This document shows, piece after piece, positions 17,992 to 24,873 of a DNA stretch of 64,000 nucleotides; position 1 is the stretch's first letter; each line of letters opens with the position of its first letter. A program made the translations under genes and the position numbers. The notes under the pieces are model-generated. The model made no database searches and had not been told where the DNA came from. It saw nothing but the letters and a program-made list of their open reading frames with translations. This stretch comes from Blautia schinkii. Lineage in GTDB: Bacteria; Bacillota; Clostridia; Lachnospirales; Lachnospiraceae. Location of the stretch: assembly GCF_013304825.1 (NCBI RefSeq), contig NZ_JAAWUO010000013.1, forward strand, positions 62,001 through 126,000, in the 5' to 3' direction.

Positions 17992-18149
17992 GTCAATCGG
18001 ATATTCGCAATCCGCTTTCGCTACTTGCTCATAACCGAATAACTGCTCCGCAGTTTATCAGGAGGGGCTTGTACCCCTCCTGATACAAGTAAGTCCCACC
18101 CACTGCTTATTGCTCCTCGCAATTGAAGCAGGGGACTTACTTGATTCGG
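17992..18149 (-). mobile_element. Copy A of a 158-bp structured repeat (IS200/IS605-type non-autonomous element)
   Basis: Read on the minus strand it starts CCGAATCAAG and ends CGATTGAC, directly after a TTTAA pentamer (complement of 18150-18154). It contains stems CAAGTAAGTCCC/GGGACTTACTTG and ATCAGGAGGGG/CCCCTCCTGAT (loop CTTGTA), and CGGAT/ATCCG. It is nearly identical to copy B at 24234-24390, differing by a single G. It has no coding capacity. Intergenic, upstream of the zur-znu operon. Confidence 0.85.
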
Positions 18150-18316
18150 TTAAAATTTGAATTTGAAAACCGTTTTCATATTACATTCAAAAAAATTTTT
18201 CGTCAAGCCGTTTTTTCGTAACATATGTCACTGATTTTCTGATTCTTCATTTCGCAGTCAAAAAAACTGGTATGTTCGCATAAAAGCACTTTATCTCCAC
18301 CTTTTTTTATGATAAA

Positions 18317-18325
18317 ATATAACCA
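18317..18325. promoter_or_regulatory. ATATAACCA motif at the deoR promoter
   Basis: ATATAACCA occurs 33 bp before the DeoR start codon, and its complement TGGTTATAT occurs twice (20827-20835 and 20905-20913) upstream of mmsA. The shared motif is a candidate operator half-site linking the two genes. Short and AT-rich, so uncertain. Confidence 0.3.
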
Positions 18326-18357
18326 AGACTTAACCAACAGAAAGAAGGCAGACCTCT

Positions 18358-19122
18358 ATGAAATCACAGCGACTTGATATGATCGAAGAATATGTGTTGG
18401 AACACAAGAACGCTTCTCTTGATACATTATGTGAAACATTCAACGTATCAAAAAACACCATCAGAAGAGATGTCGATATCCTTCTGAAACGTGGCAGTAT
18501 TATGAAGGTATACGGCGGTGTTGCCGCACTTGAGACCCCTCAGACACTTCCTCTTCTGTCCTACGAAGAACGGGGCGGCCGTTTCCCTGAAGAAAAGAAA
18601 GAAATCTGCCGCCGCGCCGCAGAGCTTGTGGCTGAAGACGACACCATCTATATTGATACCGGCACAACCTGCCTGAACCTGGTCGATTATATTGCAGACA
18701 AACATTGCACCATCCTTACAAACAGTCTTCTTATCTTCAACAAAGCAGCATCTTATCCTAACCTGGATATCATCTCCGTTCCCGGAAGACTGAATCGTAA
18801 AACTCTGTCCTTCACAGGCCCGGATATCAATGATTATCTGAAGACTTACAACATTTCCATGGCATTTATGGCCTGTACAGGCGTTACTATAAAGAGCGGT
18901 CTCACCAATGCCAGTGCAGAAGAATACATCACCAAGAAAGCCATTGCAGAGAATGCCAACAGCCTGATCCTTCTTGCCGACCATTCCAAATTCGGCCGGA
19001 TCTCACTTATGACTTACTCTCCAATGGAAAAACTGGATGGTATTGTTACAGACCAGACCCTGCCCGAAGAATACGACAGCTTCTGTCAGGATCACGGAAT
19101 CCGGGTTATGACTATCGACTGA
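18358..19122 (+). CDS. DeoR/GlpR family transcriptional regulator
   Basis: 254 residues with an N-terminal DeoR helix-turn-helix (LDTLCETFNVSKNTIRRDVD) and a C-terminal sugar-phosphate-sensing domain related to ribose-5-phosphate isomerase (DTGTTCLNLVDYI, TNSLLIFN, FMACTGVTIKSGLTNAS, LADHSKFG). It normally represses a carbohydrate operon and is released by a phosphorylated intermediate. The convergent neighbour is mmsA; since both promoters share ATATAACCA, mmsA is a possible target. A strong hairpin follows. Confidence 0.9.
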   Translation: MKSQRLDMIEEYVLEHKNASLDTLCETFNVSKNTIRRDVDILLKRGSIMKVYGGVAALETPQTLPLLSYEERGGRFPEEKKEICRRAAELVAEDDTIYIDTGTTCLNLVDYIADKHCTILTNSLLIFNKAASYPNLDIISVPGRLNRKTLSFTGPDINDYLKTYNISMAFMACTGVTIKSGLTNASAEEYITKKAIAENANSLILLADHSKFGRISLMTYSPMEKLDGIVTDQTLPEEYDSFCQDHGIRVMTID

Positions 19123-19134
19123 TCAGCTTTTATC

Positions 19135-19179
19135 AAAAAATAATGCACCTGCCAAGAATTCAGCAGGTGCATTATTTTT
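19135..19179. terminator. Bidirectional intrinsic terminator
   Basis: AAAATAATGCACCTGC pairs with GCAGGTGCATTATTTT across a 10-nt loop. It separates the DeoR gene from the convergent mmsA gene. Confidence 0.9.
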
Positions 19180-19270
19180 GAATATGCTTATTTCATCAGA
19201 GGATTTTATCTTGTGAGCGGATCTTTATAATCCGCTCTGTATTAACATAGATTTATTCACGAGGTCTGTA

Positions 19271-20788
19271 TTATGCCTCAGTACTTCCTTCCCATGTGCC
19301 GACTTTTCTCTTTCCGGCAGCCTCGTCGAACCAGTGAGTTGTAACTGTTTTTGCTCTTGTGAAGAAACGATATCCATCTCTTCCGAGAACATGAAGATCA
19401 CCGAAGAAAGAATCTTTATTTCCGGAGAATGGGAAGTATGCTGTCGGAACCGGAATACCAACGTTGATTCCTACCATACCGCCGTCTGTTTCCATAGCAA
19501 ATTTACGGCTGTAGTATCCGCTCTGTGTAAAGATACAGGAACCATTTGCAAACGGGTTAGCATTCATGACCCTGATTCCCTCTTCATAATCTTTCACACG
19601 TTTGATACATGTAACAGGTCCGAAGATCTCTCGGTTTCCTACTGTCATTTCCGATGTTACATGATCAAGGATTGTCGGCCCTACAAAGAATCCGTTCTCA
19701 TATCCCGGAACTACTACATTACGTCCGTCAAGAACAAGCTCTGCACCCTCATCAATACCTTTCTGGATCCAGCTGCAGATTTTCTCTTTATGTCCGGCGT
19801 TTACAACCGGGCCAAGGTCTGTATCTTCATCGTAAGCACATCCAAGTTTCATAGCTTCTGCTTTCTTCTTAAGAAGTGCAACGAACTCGTCTGCGATACT
19901 CTCCTGTACGCATACAACCGGAAGAGCCATACATCTCATACCGGCACATCCATATGTAGAGTTGATGATAGCATTTACAGTTGCCTCAAGGTTACAGTCC
20001 TCAAGAACAAGTGCATGGTTCTTAGCTTCACACTGAGCCTGAACACGTTTACCATGAGCTGCTGCTTTGGAATATACCTGTTTACCAACACCTGTTGTTC
20101 CTACGAATGTGACAGCTTTTACCCTCTCATCTGTAAGAAGGATATCGGCCTCTACACGGCTGCAGGTTACAAGGTTTACAACTCCCTTCGGGAATCCACC
20201 TTCTTTGTAAAAGAGCTCCATGATTCTCATAGATGTAAGCGGTGTCTGGGAGCTCGCTTTCAGTACGACTGTATTTCCGCATGCGATGGAAAGCGGAACC
20301 ATCCAGCCCCAGGGGATCATTGCAGGGAAGTTCATCGGAACAATACCAGCAGTTACTCCAAGTGGTTTACGATATGTAGCTGTATCATAGCCTGTTGTTA
20401 CCTGCATTGCAGCATCACCCTGGATCATGGTCGGAAGTGCACAGGCCTCTTCTGTAGGCTCGATCGCTTTCTGAACATCTCCTCTTGCTTCTTTAATATT
20501 CTTTCCGAGTTCTTTCGCACAAAGCACGGAAAGCTCTTCTTTATGTGCATAAAGGATATCTCTCCATTTAAACATGTACTGCTGTCTCTTAGCCAGTGAA
20601 AGTGCTGACCATTCCGGATATGCAGCCTGTGCAGATGCAATCGCCTCCTCCACCTCATCTGGTGTACAGCAGGGAACCTGTGCAATCACCTCGCCTGTAC
20701 TGGAATCTGTTACATCCATATATTTCTCTGCTTTGGACTCTTTCCACTCACCGTTTACACAGTAACCCATTTTTTTAATTTCAGCCAT
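19271..20788 (-). CDS. mmsA: CoA-acylating methylmalonate-semialdehyde dehydrogenase
   Basis: 505 residues from MAEIKKMGYC; upstream in-frame ATGs lack ribosome sites, whereas AAAGGGG lies about 11 bp before this one. MmsA (IolA) oxidatively decarboxylates malonate or methylmalonate semialdehyde to acetyl- or propionyl-CoA with NAD and CoA. The catalytic cysteine lies in YGCAGMRCMALP, and TFVGTTGVGK and the MmsA-typical ATYRKPLGVTAGIVPMNFPA are seen. No myo-inositol or valine catabolic genes are nearby, so the source of its substrate is open. Confidence 0.9.
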   Translation of the reverse strand: MAEIKKMGYCVNGEWKESKAEKYMDVTDSSTGEVIAQVPCCTPDEVEEAIASAQAAYPEWSALSLAKRQQYMFKWRDILYAHKEELSVLCAKELGKNIKEARGDVQKAIEPTEEACALPTMIQGDAAMQVTTGYDTATYRKPLGVTAGIVPMNFPAMIPWGWMVPLSIACGNTVVLKASSQTPLTSMRIMELFYKEGGFPKGVVNLVTCSRVEADILLTDERVKAVTFVGTTGVGKQVYSKAAAHGKRVQAQCEAKNHALVLEDCNLEATVNAIINSTYGCAGMRCMALPVVCVQESIADEFVALLKKKAEAMKLGCAYDEDTDLGPVVNAGHKEKICSWIQKGIDEGAELVLDGRNVVVPGYENGFFVGPTILDHVTSEMTVGNREIFGPVTCIKRVKDYEEGIRVMNANPFANGSCIFTQSGYYSRKFAMETDGGMVGINVGIPVPTAYFPFSGNKDSFFGDLHVLGRDGYRFFTRAKTVTTHWFDEAAGKRKVGTWEGSTEA

Positions 20789-21429
20789 TTTTAACAATAC
20801 CCCTTTCATTTTTTGATTTTGTTTCATGGTTATATTTATATTGTGTCGTTTTTCTTTGTTATGGTCACATATTATCATTTATTTTAATTTTTGTCAATAT
20901 GTCATGGTTATATCTTGAGTATGTTGTTTAAAAATACATGTTAATTTATTCACACTTTCTATCCTTTTTTAATTTACATTAGGAAGTCTTGTATTAGCTG
21001 ATTTTTGTTTAAAATTTCGCATATTATGTTGTTGTTTTTCATTCAATATCAGCTCAAAAGATACTCATTTTCGTTATTTCCATAACAGACAATCACAGAT
21101 TAAGGCAGAAAAACCGGCTGATTCATAGAGAGAATATATAAAAGAGGGACTATAAACTATAAGAATTACTCCCATAAGCTCCCGAGATACATCCATTTTT
21201 GAGATTTCACCCCTTATATTTCAATATTTTTGCAGCAAGAAAGAAATACATTTGTGCGTATATTACGGACATCATTGTTTTCCCATAGAATTTATGCCGA
21301 AATGCACTTAACGCATAAAAAAAGTCCTCTGCTGACTGTTTTTCACAGTCAGGCAAAAGACTATTGATTGATTTCTGTCAGGCATCCGATAAAATCATCC
21401 ACATCCACTGCTTGCTTATCCCGATAAAG
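20789..21429. other. Intergenic region upstream of mmsA
   Basis: About 640 AT-rich bases without a supported gene. It holds the mmsA promoter area with two CATGGTTATAT repeats (20825 and 20903) and a hairpin CTGACTGT/ACAGTCAG inside an A-rich/T-poor setting near 21317-21362 that may be a weak terminator. The last part precedes repeat copy C. Confidence 0.5.
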
Positions 21430-21491
21430 GTAAGTCTCCACCCACTGCTTATTGCTCCTCGCAATTGAAGCAGGGGACTTACTTGATTCGG
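21430..21491 (-). mobile_element. Copy C of the structured repeat, truncated
   Basis: On the minus strand, directly after the TTTAA that contains the azlD stop codon, comes CCGAATCAAGTAAGTCCCC and the following 45 bases of the copy A/B sequence, ending after GGTGGAGACTTACC. The second half of the element is missing. The flanking pentamer is the same as for the other copies. Confidence 0.8.
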
Positions 21492-21815
21492 TTAAAATAC
21501 CATCTGTACAAGCAGCATATACAGCACAGTTCCACCCCCAATACTAAGCAGCGTACTCCTCTTCCACTTATGCAGTATTGCAATAAATACAATTGTGATC
21601 AGCTCCGGAACACCATAATGGCCGCTTCCCGGAACATCCTTCATACAGTACACTACCAGCAGTCCGATCACTGCATACGGCAACACAGTGCCGAGATATG
21701 TGATCACTGCAGGCGGTTCTTTTCCTTCCGGAAAGATAAGAAACGGCAGAAAACGTGTTGTCATCGTACCCAGAACGACCACTGCGATAGTTACAATCTG
21801 TTGTGTTATTGTCAT
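21492..21815 (-). CDS. azlD: AzlD family branched-chain amino acid exporter subunit
   Basis: 107 residues, four predicted helices, AzlD/HI1737 family ([28 protein letters not shown]). It forms a two-component exporter with AzlC, encoded 36 bp upstream. The stop codon TAA lies in the TTTAA pentamer that borders repeat copy C, so the insertion left the coding sequence intact. Confidence 0.9.
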   Translation of the reverse strand: MTITQQIVTIAVVVLGTMTTRFLPFLIFPEGKEPPAVITYLGTVLPYAVIGLLVVYCMKDVPGSGHYGVPELITIVFIAILHKWKRSTLLSIGGGTVLYMLLVQMVF

Positions 21816-21851
21816 TTTATATTTCCTTTCGTCATGCAGTCTGCTTTATTG

Positions 21852-22574
21852 CTATGATATCGTCTTCTCAGCCTTTCCCAGTCTCTCTTTTCTTTTATTC
21901 TCATCATGTTTTTTCATTCCCACAAAACACAGAATAATAGATGCCATAGCCGGAAGTATAAAATTATCACTTCCGAAAATCATCAGGCATATCACCGAGC
22001 ATGCCACTCCTACCAGTGCCGACTTATGATCCTTTGCTTCTTCCCATTGATTGATGAACATAACCACAAACAATGCAGTCATAACGAATTCAATACCAGT
22101 TGTATTGAAATGGATCACATACCCCAGAAGTGCCCCTGCTGTCGCTCCAGTCACCCAGTAAAACTGATTCAGTGCATTAACAAAAAACATAAACCAGCCT
22201 CTGTCCACATCTTCCGGCGGGTCTACAGTACAGTTAACAGTAAATGACTCATCACACATGCCAAAGATAAGATAAAACTTCTTCCAGCCTGTATTTTTGT
22301 ACTTTTCCAGCATGGAAATACCATAGAACAGATGTCTCGCATTTACCATTAACGTAAGAAAGAACGCATATACCGGATTAAACGCTGATAAAAGTAGATT
22401 CGCCGTAACAAACTCCATAGATCCTGCGTAAATAAAAAAGCTCATGCACAACGGATATACAAAAGAAAAGCCCTTGCTTCGCATCATAAAACCATAGGAC
22501 ATGCCCAGAAACAGAAACCCCACACAAATAGGCAGAGTGTATGGCAAAGCTGCTTTAAATGCTTTTTTCTTCAT
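21852..22574 (-). CDS. azlC: AzlC family branched-chain amino acid exporter subunit
   Basis: 240 residues, about six to eight helices. Typical AzlC blocks: ALPYTLPICVGFLFLGMSYG, FIYAGSMEFV and VNARHLFYG. Together with AzlD it exports branched-chain amino acids (or analogues such as 4-azaleucine). First gene of the pair; no regulator is adjacent. Confidence 0.92.
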   Translation of the reverse strand: MKKKAFKAALPYTLPICVGFLFLGMSYGFMMRSKGFSFVYPLCMSFFIYAGSMEFVTANLLLSAFNPVYAFFLTLMVNARHLFYGISMLEKYKNTGWKKFYLIFGMCDESFTVNCTVDPPEDVDRGWFMFFVNALNQFYWVTGATAGALLGYVIHFNTTGIEFVMTALFVVMFINQWEEAKDHKSALVGVACSVICLMIFGSDNFILPAMASIILCFVGMKKHDENKRKERLGKAEKTIS

Positions 22575-22705
22575 ACCTCAGATGGATTTCCTTTCTTTTA
22601 TTTTCACGTTATACTTTACTTTTTCTGTCTGTGACTGTCAAGAATGTGTACTGAGCTTTTTTTGCAATCGTTTTCACTATAAAAGCGTATATAAAAGCCG
22701 CCATA

Positions 22706-22721
22706 TGTTTCACGTGAAACA
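22706..22721. promoter_or_regulatory. parS: parS site (ParB/Spo0J binding palindrome)
   Basis: TGTTTCACGTGAAACA at 22706-22721 is a perfect 16-bp palindrome identical to the Bacillus subtilis parS consensus as known. It lies in a gap between azlC and a small gene. It is embedded in a longer imperfect palindrome (CCGCC...AGCGG), so it could also fold as a hairpin at the 3' end of the small gene. A 16-bp exact match is very unlikely by chance in 64 kb. Confidence 0.85.
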
Positions 22722-22742
22722 CATAGCGGTCAGATATTACAA

Positions 22743-22955
22743 TTACACTTTTTTTAATTCACGGTTCTCATCCAGCATGACCGTATCACCTTCATTAATA
22801 TCTCCCTCATACAGCAGCCTGTCGTTGTGCCGCAGACTGATCTCCTGTCCATCCTCATTTTCCAGAAGAACTACCGACATAAGTTCTGCCCCTGGCTGCC
22901 GTTCTTCACAGCCAAAATCGATATCTTCTTCTATCCTCAGCACTTTACATTTCAC
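22743..22955 (-). CDS. Small acidic protein of unknown function (paralogue of 48121-48336)
   Basis: 70 residues, very acidic, no membrane segment. It shares with the 71-residue protein at 48121 the blocks RI-ED--FGCEER, INEGD and a final L-KV. The family is not one I can name. Both copies occur with an ArsC-like gene in the neighbourhood, suggesting a shared, possibly stress-linked context. Last gene of a minus-strand group with the macrodomain gene; the parS palindrome follows 21 bp downstream. Confidence 0.7.
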   Translation of the reverse strand: MKCKVLRIEEDIDFGCEERQPGAELMSVVLLENEDGQEISLRHNDRLLYEGDINEGDTVMLDENRELKKV

Positions 22956-23033
22956 TATTAAAGTTCCTCCATCCTGTCCACTTCAGCAAAACATTTTCAG
23001 TAAGACATTCATTTGTATTCAGACAAGCTTTCA

Positions 23034-23549
23034 TCAGGCAGATAAAACATCCTCATATGCTTTCAACGTTCTCTCATTGAACAGAACAAATCGTACAACA
23101 TCAAACTGGCCGGGATTTGCTTCACAGAATTCTTTTACTGTTTTTACAGCAATACGGGCTGCTTTTTCTAAAGGATAGTGATATACTCCTGTGGATATGG
23201 ACGGAAATGCGATCCTGCGGATTCCATGATCTGATGCCACCTGTAGAGAATTATGATAGGCATTTCTCAAATCTTCCGGTTCTCCACTGTCTCCTCCATG
23301 CCAGATTGGCCCCACTGTATGGATCACGTATTTACATGGCAGCCTGTAAGCCCCTGTAAGCTTCGCCTGACCTGTTTTACATCCATGCAGGCCTGCACAC
23401 TCTTTCAGCAATTCCGGTCCTGCTGCATGGTGAATTGCGCCGTCTACACCACCTCCGCCAAGAAGACTGTTGTTCGCAGCATTAACAATCGCTTCAACAT
23501 CTGTAACCTTTGTAATATCGCCCATTACTGTCTCGATCAAAGCTCCCAT
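23034..23549 (-). CDS. Macrodomain protein (YmdB-like O-acetyl-ADP-ribose deacetylase)
   Basis: 171 residues forming one macrodomain. The ADP-ribose binding signatures are GDITKVTDVEAIVNAANNSL, then GGGGVDGAIHHAAG, YVIHTVGPIW and FPSISTGVYHYP. Such proteins remove ADP-ribose or acetyl groups from ADP-ribose esters. The start has TAAGAAC/GAGG-like spacing after AGGAGGTAAGAAC. It is encoded with small proteins and an ArsC-like gene. Confidence 0.92.
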   Translation of the reverse strand: MGALIETVMGDITKVTDVEAIVNAANNSLLGGGGVDGAIHHAAGPELLKECAGLHGCKTGQAKLTGAYRLPCKYVIHTVGPIWHGGDSGEPEDLRNAYHNSLQVASDHGIRRIAFPSISTGVYHYPLEKAARIAVKTVKEFCEANPGQFDVVRFVLFNERTLKAYEDVLSA

Positions 23550-23588
23550 GTTCTTACCTCCTGAAAATCATTCCAACATCTTTTCTAT

Positions 23589-23781
23589 TGGTCAACCAGA
23601 CATTCCATCATGACACTCTTTGCAGGATTTCTGCGGCAGCAAATTCTGTCCCGGAACTTTCCTCCGCAAACTTTTTATCACTTCCAGCCGTAGCTGCATA
23701 CGCTCTTCCAGCTTATTACTTCCATACACCACAAAGCACACCGGATAACCGCTCTGCAGCTTATATCTTCTCTCTGTTTCT
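23589..23781 (-). pseudogene. Open stretch without a start codon, possible gene remnant
   Basis: Minus-strand frame ending CKECHDGMSG and stop near 23596 is open for about 60 codons and reads like protein (SGYPVCFVVYGSNKLEERMQ), but no start with a ribosome site is seen and it runs into the upstream gene. I do not recognise it. Possibly the tail of a deleted gene. Confidence 0.25.
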
Positions 23782-24003
23782 TTACAGCTCGTCCAGCATC
23801 ACATCACTAACTGCATCGTAAGCATCCTCCAACGCATCCAGTGCTTCTGTCAGTGTATCCATTTTTCTGTTATCTGCATTTTCTTCTTCGTAGGCCTCGA
23901 TCACCTCTGCCATAACTTCTTTCAATTCCTGCAGGGAATTTGCAATATCCTGCAGCTTCTGCTCTTTATCCTCTTTTGATGTAATATTTACGATTTTACT
24001 CAT
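23782..24003 (-). CDS. Small coiled-coil protein of unknown function
   Basis: 73 residues from MSKIVNITSKED, preceded by GAGGAAAAGAAA. The sequence is almost wholly helical and acidic with heptad-like spacing (LQDIANSLQELKEVMAEVIE). No known domain. It follows the interrupted ArsC-like gene by 19 bp and was probably co-transcribed with it. Confidence 0.7.
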   Translation of the reverse strand: MSKIVNITSKEDKEQKLQDIANSLQELKEVMAEVIEAYEEENADNRKMDTLTEALDALEDAYDAVSDVMLDEL

Positions 24004-24022
24004 TTTCTTTTCCTCGCTTTCC

Positions 24023-24521
24023 TTACTTCCAGTTTTTCCATACATCCGGCTGATATCCCACCGTGGCCTGTTTTCCGTTTCTGACGATGGGAAGTTTCAG
24101 CACTTTCTGATTTTCAAGAATTTTTTCTGCACGGTCTTCCTCTGCAATATATTTGATCAGTGCCAGCAGATCTTTATCCTTGCAGTTCTCATCGATCAGT
24201 TTCTCATAACCGCCCACAGCCTGGCATACAGAAGTCAATCGGATATTCGCAATCCGCTTTCGCTACTTGCTCATAACCGAATAACTGCTCCGCAGTTTAT
24301 CAGGAGGGGCTTGTACCCCTCCTGATACAAGTAAGTCCCACCCACTGCTTATTGCTCCTCGCAATTGAAGCAGGGACTTACTTGATTCGGTTAAATTCAC
24401 CTTTGCTCAGGCCTTTTTCCTTCATATCCACAAACTGATATTTAATTCCCCGTTCCTTGAAATAACGTTCTGCTTTCTTACTGTCAAAACTCTTCTTTGT
24501 TCCAAAAATCTGTATGTTCAT
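24023..24521 (-). pseudogene. ArsC/Spx-family gene interrupted by repeat copy B
   Basis: The N-terminal 44 codons (MNIQIFGTKKSFDSKKAER, start 24521) and the C-terminal part (SVCQAVGGYEKLIDENCKDK to WKNWK, ending 24023) are split by a 157-bp repeat. Removing the repeat restores one frame, reading GEF-NSV as in the intact paralogue at 46458-46799. The redox cysteine of the paralogue (GTKKCND) is serine here, so function had perhaps been lost before the insertion. ArsC/Spx-like proteins have a thioredoxin fold and act as reductases or RNA polymerase-binding regulators. Confidence 0.88.
24234..24390 (-). mobile_element. Copy B of the structured repeat, inserted in an ArsC-like gene
   Basis: 157 bp, near-identical to copy A (one G shorter in the GGGG run). 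On the minus strand it starts CCGAATCAAG after TTTAA and ends CGATTGAC before TTCTGTATG. Host codons join exactly without any duplicated bases, so insertion made no target-site duplication. Subterminal hairpins, no inverted termini, no coding capacity: features of non-autonomous IS200/IS605-type elements. Confidence 0.88.
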
Positions 24522-24873
24522 ACAACTATAATCCCACCTTCCTACAGCAAAATAAGCATCTATATCCTGTTCATAACCTCTTTGTTATACACTTATCTGT
24601 ATTCATCTGACAAAACTGTTCGTCTTTATTTTTATTGTACCACATGCACGTATGCTGTTCCATCAGAACTGTGAAACTCTTTTTCCTGTTTTCTCAACAA
24701 CAGTTACTATTCACTCCGTGACCAGCAACGCGCTTCGCGATGCACAGAAATCATGCTTTGCATATTTAACCGCAATGACTGCAATTCCGTCATCGGTAGC
24801 AAGCACGCTATCAAAATCAAGTACTTTATTTCGTTTTCTGCCTGTCAGCAGCTCCGATATTTTATATAATAAT
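24522..24873. other. Intergenic region; possible decayed coding remnant
   Basis: About 350 bases with no intact gene. On the minus strand from about 24870 to 24719 a frame without start codon reads KISELLTGRKRNKVLDFDSV and on to SALLVTE then stop; it looks protein-like but matches nothing I know. Otherwise AT-rich promoter-like sequence before the ArsC-like start. Confidence 0.3.

Noticed and set aside
19334-20599. Plus-strand open frame of 421 codons
   Set aside because: Antisense shadow of mmsA.
22501-23178. Plus-strand open frame across parS
   Set aside because: Antisense to azlC, the small acidic gene and the macrodomain gene.
23589-23781. CKECH at the end of a start-less frame as a c-type cytochrome motif
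   Set aside because: No signal peptide, no start codon and no cytochrome context; chance motif.
24522-24873. Start-less frame downstream of the hybrid kinase as a real gene
   Set aside because: No start codon with ribosome site, about 50 codons only, no known family; kept only as a possible remnant.
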